This document shows positions 7,279 to 11,098 of a stretch of DNA of 11,098 bases, piece by piece. Source of the stretch: Eutrophocola sp964503965. Its GTDB lineage: Bacteria; Pseudomonadota; Gammaproteobacteria; Pseudomonadales; Pseudohongiellaceae. The position numbers were made by a program, and so were the translations under genes. The stretch lies in contig CAZDCK010000049.1 in NCBI GenBank assembly GCA_964503965.1, forward strand, positions 1 to 11,098, in the 5' to 3' direction. Numbering within the stretch: position 1 is the stretch's first letter; each line of letters starts with the position of its first letter. Below the pieces are notes generated by a model. It worked only from the letters and a program-made list of their open reading frames with translations, did no database searches and was not told the DNA's origin.

Positions 7279-7334
7279 GCTTTGTTGCTGAAGGCGAAAC
7301 CTATCGTGTAGCCGAGTTTGTTGATATCACGCTA

Positions 7335-8243
7335 TTGAACAACACATTACAGCAACTAACTGAAGAAGAGATCAAATTCAGGGCAGTGTTTGAGCAGGCC
7401 GCGGTTGGCATTGCCAGGGTATCCCTTCAGGGCGATTGGCTGGAAGTCAATTCTCGACTTAGTGACATACTGGGCTATTCCAAGAAGGAATTATTGCAGC
7501 TTACATTTCAGGATATCACTTATCCGGAGGACCTGTTGCCGGATCTGGAACTGGTCAATGAGATGCTGACCGGAAAACGTCAACGCTATTCGATGGAGAA
7601 GCGATATTTTCATAAATCCGGCAAGGTGATCTGGGCATATCTCACCGTATCATTAATCAGGGACAAATCGGGTATTCCACAATATTTTGTATCAGTGATT
7701 GAAGATATCAACTACAAGAAGCATGTCGAGTACCAACTCAGGTACAAGGCTTCCCATGACCATTTGACAGGTCTTCTGGTGCGTCCGATCTTTACCGAAC
7801 AACTCACGGTCGAACTCAACAGATGTCGTCGGTACAAGAGAGAACTGTCACTTATCATGCTGGATATAGATAATTTCAAGAGCGTCAATGATAGCCATGG
7901 TCATGCAGTAGGAGATGAGGTGCTCAAAAAGTTTTCCAGGGTGCTCAAAGACAATGTGCGTGAAATAGACTGTATTTGTCGCTTCGGGGGAGAGGAATTC
8001 ATTATATTGCTGCCGGAAACTTCAGCCGAATCAGCGCAATTATTTGCTGAGCGTATACTTGGGCAAATACAAAAAATTCGGATTAAAGCCCGTAGGAAAA
8101 ACATTCGCATTACGGCAAGTATCGGAGTGGTGTCCTATCCCCGGCATTATAAAAGTCTTAACCGGTTACTCTCTGCGGCAGACGAAGCCATGTACCAGGC
8201 TAAAAGCGCAGGTAAAAACAGGGTAGTTACAGCCAATAGCTAA
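7335..8243 (+). CDS. PAS-GGDEF diguanylate cyclase, C-terminal part of a split gene
   Basis: This is a diguanylate cyclase that makes cyclic di-GMP from two GTP, under control of a PAS sensor. Residues about 12-125 form a PAS domain with a PAC-like end (KFRAVFEQAAVGIARV, LGYSKKELL, then YFVSVIEDINYKKHVEYQ). Residues about 138-298 form the GGDEF domain: HDHLTGL (141-147), DIDNFKSVNDSHGHAVGDE, and the catalytic GGEEF at 218-222. An RxxD inhibitory site (REID, 209-212) lies exactly five residues before GGEEF, so product inhibition is expected. The TTG at 7335 has no ribosome binding site and lies inside the linker after the first PAS. The frame is open upstream to 7173 and continues the first PAS from about 7248, so this is the rest of the gene that begins at 6949. 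All catalytic motifs are intact. Whether it is translated depends on the frameshift being real. Confidence 0.85.
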   Translation: MNNTLQQLTEEEIKFRAVFEQAAVGIARVSLQGDWLEVNSRLSDILGYSKKELLQLTFQDITYPEDLLPDLELVNEMLTGKRQRYSMEKRYFHKSGKVIWAYLTVSLIRDKSGIPQYFVSVIEDINYKKHVEYQLRYKASHDHLTGLLVRPIFTEQLTVELNRCRRYKRELSLIMLDIDNFKSVNDSHGHAVGDEVLKKFSRVLKDNVREIDCICRFGGEEFIILLPETSAESAQLFAERILGQIQKIRIKARRKNIRITASIGVVSYPRHYKSLNRLLSAADEAMYQAKSAGKNRVVTANS

Positions 8244-8274
8244 TTCATAATGTCCTGTTGAATTCAGGCAAACC

Positions 8275-9438
8275 CTAGAGCGCTGATGACATGATAATGT
8301 CATTGATGCGCTGGAACCGCTCAATATTCAGCGCTGGATGCATAACCCCCGCTGTGAGACAGGCAAATGATATATCCCATTCCGGATCAACCCAGATCAG
8401 GGTGCTGCCTGCCCCGTAGTTGCCATAGGCGCCCGCGCTGGACAATGTCCCTCCATAGATTGATGGACAGACCTTCTCACCCCTGAGTCCAAAACCCAGG
8501 CCTATATAGGCAGGATAGGGTTCCCAGCCATGGTTGATGGCTATTCCCTTGTACAGTTCGTTGGGCTTGTCCTCTGTCCAGTTGGTCGTGGCCAACTCAA
8601 TCATGGCTGGGGAGACAATCCGATTTCCATCAAGACTGCCGCCCTGGCGATACATCTCGGTAAAACGATAGAGATCCGGTACTGTTGAGACAGCCCCTAC
8701 CCATGGCATTTCTGCCTTTTCATCAGCAAAGGCTCCCTGGGGATGATCAGGCAGGTTGCTGGAGCGATGCTCCTGGGGAGGCTTGCCGCGGAAATCGGGA
8801 AAGATGTGTCTATCTTTCAGATCCTTGCGCACACCGATTGAGGTGTCTTTCATCCCAAGTGGAGTCAGGACTTCATCCTGCAGGAGTTCCCGGTAACTTC
8901 TACCCTGGGGATCGCAGCGACGTACCGCTTCGCCCATCAGTGCATGATGCACCAATGGTGAGTAATGGACTCTTTCACCGGGTGGCTCCAGGGAACGAAT
9001 ATTCTGGCAGATGGCTTCAATAATCTGGTCCAGTTTGTCGATGGTCATATCCGCTTTTGGGATCCAGACAGGTGGCAACCCGGATGAATGCGTCAACAGG
9101 TGGTAGAAATTGATGGTTTCACGCTGACCGCCCTTGAACTCCGGGATGATGTCACTGACCCGGGTCGTCAGGGCAAACTGTCCCAGCTCAATGGCTCGGA
9201 AAACCAGGGTATTGGTAAATGCCTTGGTCAGGGAAAACAGTGAAAACACCGAATCGGTTTGCAGGGGAATTTTGTGTTCCTGATCGCCCCAGCCGATGGC
9301 TTCCAGCATGCCAAGTTCACCATGGCGTCCTACCGCAATAACGGCGCCAAAATACTTGTCATCCTCAATGTCTTTTTCAATAACAGATTTAAGGTGGGCC
9401 AGGCGATCAGGGTCCAGACCGGAAGCAGAGTGGGACAT
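8275..9438 (-). CDS. Beta-lactamase-fold serine hydrolase (class C / EstB-like)
   Basis: This is a serine hydrolase of the beta-lactamase/penicillin-binding-protein fold, a group that includes carboxylesterases (family VIII), D-aminopeptidases and class C lactamases. The nucleophile motif SLTK is at residues 69-72 (VFSLFSLTKAFTNTL). The second motif is Y159-S-P (RVHYSPLVHHALMGE) in place of YxN. The third, usually HxG or KTG near the C terminus, appears to be replaced by GNYGAGSTLIWVDPEWD (339-355). The 387-residue length is typical. The ATG at 9438 (MSHSASGLDP) is preferred over an in-frame GTG at 9501, which would add 21 unconserved-looking residues; GAGAAAG upstream is a plausible binding site. 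No signal peptide is seen, which argues for a cytoplasmic esterase rather than a secreted lactamase. It lies 69 bases after the racemase gene on the same strand and is probably co-transcribed. Confidence 0.85.
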   Translation of the reverse strand: MSHSASGLDPDRLAHLKSVIEKDIEDDKYFGAVIAVGRHGELGMLEAIGWGDQEHKIPLQTDSVFSLFSLTKAFTNTLVFRAIELGQFALTTRVSDIIPEFKGGQRETINFYHLLTHSSGLPPVWIPKADMTIDKLDQIIEAICQNIRSLEPPGERVHYSPLVHHALMGEAVRRCDPQGRSYRELLQDEVLTPLGMKDTSIGVRKDLKDRHIFPDFRGKPPQEHRSSNLPDHPQGAFADEKAEMPWVGAVSTVPDLYRFTEMYRQGGSLDGNRIVSPAMIELATTNWTEDKPNELYKGIAINHGWEPYPAYIGLGFGLRGEKVCPSIYGGTLSSAGAYGNYGAGSTLIWVDPEWDISFACLTAGVMHPALNIERFQRINDIIMSSAL

Positions 9439-9507
9439 AGTGTTACTTTCTCTTGTGTTTGTATGATTCAAAGGATGTGAATAAAAACGTAAGCCTAGCA
9501 CAAACCG

Positions 9508-10611
9508 CTAGCTTTTCGGGATGCTCCAGCGTCCAAGTATGGACTCATGATCCTGGTTTTTAGTGTGTACACCATGCGGGGTGGTAGACGGGGTTTTATT
9601 CAGCAGCGGAAAAGCTCCGGCCTGAGGGATATCGGCTATGTTCTGGAAGCTGTTGCGGGCCTGGTTATGAGGGTGCCCGGGTGCTTCTGCCAGGCTCAAT
9701 ACCGGACCAATGCAGACATCGTCGTTGGCAAAGTATGTCATCCATTCATCGCGGGTTTTGCCTGAGAAAAATGTCTCCAGTTCAGTGATACGCGACGGCC
9801 AGGAATCCCGATCCCACTGACTGGTAAGCCATTCATCATGCAGGTCTGCCTTGGCAATAAAAGCCTTGTAAAAGGGTGGTTCGATACAGGCCAGACTGAC
9901 CCATTTCCCATCGGCACACTGGTAGACATTGTAGAAAGGGGCAGCGCCGTCAATGACATTGCTCTCCCGGGTATCTTTCCAGGCACCTACAGCAAAATCA
10001 CCATAAATCATGTTCATCAACGAGATAACGCCATCGGTCATGGCAGCATCGACGACCTGACCCTCCCCGGATCGGGTGGCATGATGCAGGGCGGCCAGGA
10101 TGCCCATCACCAGGTACATGGCACCGCCACCAAAGTCGGCGACCAGGTTCAGGGGGATGGCGGGTTTTTCGGTCGTTCCCATGGCATGCAGGGCACCTGT
10201 CAGTCCCAGGTAATTGATGTCATGACCTGCCAATCGGGAAAGGGGACCAGTTTGTCCCCAACCGGTAATGCGTCCATAGACCAGGGACGGATTCAGGGCC
10301 AGAAGCTCGTCGGGACCCAGTCCCAGGCGTTCCATGACACCAGGACGAAATCCTTCAATCAGGATGTGGGCCTTGCCAGCCAGGGCTTTCGCCGTGTTGA
10401 GGCCATCGTCACTTTTCAGGTCAAGCACTATGGAAGATCTGCCGCGGGATTCCACATCTTCCGGTTTGTAATCCGGACCGGCTTCGCGATCTATGCGAAC
10501 GACATCGGCACCGAGATCGGCCAGCAGCATGCCAGAGAAAGGAGCAGGACCAAGGCCGGCAAATTCGAGAACGCGAATGTCAGAGAGGGGGCCGGGATGT
10601 TTCTTGGGCAT
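9508..10611 (-). CDS. Alpha-methylacyl-CoA racemase (CaiB/BaiF family)
   Basis: This class III CoA-transferase-family enzyme most resembles alpha-methylacyl-CoA racemases such as Mycobacterium tuberculosis MCR, which interconvert (2R)- and (2S)-methylacyl-CoA so that branched chains can enter beta-oxidation. The racemase signature residues are present: H130 (LAGHDINYLGLTGALHAMG), D159 (LNLVADFGGGAM) and E244 (SLACIEPPFYKA), corresponding to MCR H126, D156 and E241. Other family blocks are LADLGADVVRIDR (31-42), DLKSDDGL, LIEGFRPGVMERLGLGP (84-100) and SGEGQVVDAAM (181-191). The 367-residue length is normal. The ATG at 10611 has only a distant AGG upstream. The gene leads the serine hydrolase gene, and its upstream region is the repeat patch. 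Isoprenoid, phytanyl or sterol side-chain breakdown is a reasonable role. A CoA-transferase function cannot be excluded but fits the residues less well. Confidence 0.9.
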   Translation of the reverse strand: MPKKHPGPLSDIRVLEFAGLGPAPFSGMLLADLGADVVRIDREAGPDYKPEDVESRGRSSIVLDLKSDDGLNTAKALAGKAHILIEGFRPGVMERLGLGPDELLALNPSLVYGRITGWGQTGPLSRLAGHDINYLGLTGALHAMGTTEKPAIPLNLVADFGGGAMYLVMGILAALHHATRSGEGQVVDAAMTDGVISLMNMIYGDFAVGAWKDTRESNVIDGAAPFYNVYQCADGKWVSLACIEPPFYKAFIAKADLHDEWLTSQWDRDSWPSRITELETFFSGKTRDEWMTYFANDDVCIGPVLSLAEAPGHPHNQARNSFQNIADIPQAGAFPLLNKTPSTTPHGVHTKNQDHESILGRWSIPKS

Positions 10612-10640
10612 GGGTGTGCTTACCTGAGAGTTTTTTTAAG

Positions 10641-10675
10641 GACGCAGGATGCAAGATACAAGATACAGGATACAA
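10641..10675. repeat. Five 7-base tandem repeats (GATACAR)
   Basis: The units read GACGCAG, GATGCAA, GATACAA, GATACAG and GATACAA, decaying toward the racemase gene. The block starts 30 bases upstream of the racemase ATG on the other strand, so it lies in that gene's leader or promoter. Confidence 0.85.
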
Positions 10676-10690
10676 GGGAAACTTTTTGGT

Positions 10691-10717
10691 TTTGTCAGAC
10701 ACCGAGAGTTTGACAAA
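10691..10717. repeat. Spaced inverted repeat TTTGTCA-13-TGACAAA
   Basis: TTTGTCA (10691-10697) and TGACAAA (10711-10717) are perfect complements separated by 13 bases, centred about 93 bases upstream of the racemase start. The size and spacing would suit a dimeric repressor operator or a hairpin in the leader. No regulator gene is visible in the window to pair with it. Confidence 0.5.
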
Positions 10718-10757
10718 GTTTTGCAGTGGAAGAATGTGGTTGGAAGAGATAAAAAAA

Positions 10758-10781
10758 TAAAAGGATAAAAGGAAAAAAGGT
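10758..10781. repeat. Three 8-base tandem repeats (TAAAAGGA)
   Basis: TAAAAGGA, TAAAAGGA and AAAAAGGT lie in direct order. In the register GGATAAAA the unit differs by one base from the GGATACAA unit of the next block, so the two look related. They sit in a nearly pure purine stretch. Confidence 0.65.
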
Positions 10782-10801
10782 GAGCAGTTCAGGTTAGGGA
10801 T

Positions 10802-10865
10802 CGATACAGGGACACAAGGATACAAGGATACAGGGATACAGGGATACAAGGATACAAGGATACAA
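10802..10865. repeat. Eight 8-base tandem repeats (GGATACAR)
   Basis: A degenerate first unit (CGATACAG, 10802-10809) is followed by GGACACAA, GGATACAA, GGATACAG, GGATACAG and three GGATACAA, ending at 10865. The last three units are identical, as expected of recent expansion by slippage. On the minus strand the block reads through without stops and creates a false Tyr-Pro-Cys-Ile-rich reading frame. Confidence 0.92.
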
Positions 10866-10890
10866 GGCAGACAGTTCTCTTGTTCTGCCG

Positions 10891-10920
10891 TAGGTCGGCA
10901 AAGCGCAGCGTATGCCGACA
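10891..10920. repeat. REP-like palindromic element
   Basis: GTCGGCA (10894-10900) and TGCCGAC (10913-10919) are perfect complements around a 12-base loop containing AGCGCAGCG. It begins with TAGG and has the form TAGGTCGGCA-loop-TGCCGACA, like short palindromes that are scattered through many proteobacterial genomes and are sometimes mobilised by RAYT (REP-associated tyrosine) transposases. Only one copy is seen here. Confidence 0.7.
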
Positions 10921-10940
10921 GAAAAGCGGGATAGATGTTT

Positions 10941-10957
10941 AAGGATAAAGATAAAGG
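10941..10957. repeat. Short GATAAA direct repeat
   Basis: AAGGATAAAGATAAAGG contains two direct GATAAA units and resembles the GGATAAAA block at 10758-10781. It is too short to call a tandem array by itself, but it fits the theme of the surrounding patch. Confidence 0.45.
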
Positions 10958-11074
10958 TCTGCATTTCGTAGGCCAAAAGAGTTCCGCAGGACCGTTATCT
11001 GGCGCAGGAGCTTTCAGATTTATTGAAAAGCTCAAATAAAAACCCTTGACGAAAAATCTCAGGCGAACCATCCT

Positions 11075-11098
11075 GCCTTTAGCCTTTAGCCTTTAGCC
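11075..11098. repeat. GCCTTTA heptamer array at the right edge
   Basis: Three exact GCCTTTA units (11075-11095) and GCC (11096-11098) run into the edge of the window. The array is therefore open-ended and its real length is unknown. The same heptamer opens the window at 1-14. Confidence 0.9.

Larger units (their letters stand above)
10612..11098. other. Non-coding patch of short tandem repeats and palindromes
   Basis: No credible gene lies in these 487 bases. They hold five blocks of short tandem repeats with 6-, 7- or 8-base units, a spaced inverted repeat and a REP-like palindrome, listed separately. The plus strand is strongly purine-biased from 10741 to 10867. The repeats are variants of one theme: GATACAA, GGATACAA, GGATAAAA and GGCTAAA (the complement of TTTAGCC). 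The promoter of the minus-strand racemase must lie in or near this patch; I could not identify it. Confidence 0.75.

Noticed and set aside
9439..9501. Upstream GTG start for the serine hydrolase
   Set aside because: The added 21 residues look like non-coding leader, and the ATG at 9438 is better placed, though this is not certain.
9838..10713. 291-codon plus-strand open frame opposite the racemase gene
   Set aside because: It is antisense to a clearly conserved enzyme, low in recognisable motifs and rich in Gly, Gln and His, as expected of a shadow frame.
11008..11033. GAGCTTT...AAAGCTC hairpin near the right edge
   Set aside because: The stem has a 12-base loop, no T tract on either strand and no gene next to it to terminate.
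10580..11071. 163-codon minus-strand reading frame through the repeat patch
   Set aside because: Its middle is an artefact of the 8-base repeats (Tyr-Pro-Cys-Ile and Val-Ser-Leu runs), it overlaps the racemase start, and it shows no domain or ribosome binding site.

Overview
The window reads as chromosomal DNA from an aerobic or microaerophilic heterotrophic gammaproteobacterium, probably marine or environmental. This is an inference from protein likeness: an FeSOD very close to E. coli SodB, a CcoN whose metal-ligand residues fall at the same numbers as in Pseudomonas stutzeri, and a perfect FNR/ANR half-site pair in front of the oxidase genes. I see no phage, insertion sequence, CRISPR array, tRNA or rRNA.

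Layout. At 47-670 (+) is a SnoaL/NTF2-like fold protein. An intergenic region (671-855) then carries a well-formed FNR-type site and a matching -10 hexamer. From there runs a tightly packed plus-strand unit: a Yip1-family membrane protein (856-1449), then ccoN, ccoO, ccoQ and ccoP (1488-4678). The four cco genes overlap by 4, 4 and 8 bases. They encode the complete structural set of a cbb3-type high-affinity terminal oxidase, and the unit is closed by a stem-loop at 4685-4712. The maturation genes ccoGHIS are not in the window.

Next come a secreted TonB-C-like/helical-repeat protein of unknown function (4812-6050) and sodB (6269-6850), which ends in a strong bidirectional terminator. A PAS-PAS-GGDEF diguanylate cyclase (6949-8243) follows. 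Its first PAS domain is split by an apparent one-base frameshift near 7250, while the second PAS and the GGDEF domain are intact.

On the minus strand, converging on the cyclase, lie an alpha-methylacyl-CoA racemase (10611-9508) and a beta-lactamase-fold serine hydrolase (9438-8275). They form a probable two-gene unit that fits catabolism of branched, isoprenoid or sterol side chains.

The last ~490 bases (10612-11098) hold no credible gene. They contain a patchwork of short tandem repeats built on 7- and 8-base units (GATACAR, GGATACAR, GGATAAAA, GCCTTTA), an inverted repeat, and a REP-like palindrome. The window ends in three and a half copies of GCCTTTA and also begins with two copies of the same heptamer. 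Both edges therefore sit in the same repeat type, which suggests an assembly break at dispersed repeats or, less likely, a circular joint. This repeat patch is the least explained structure here; the rest is mostly ordinary core and accessory metabolism.
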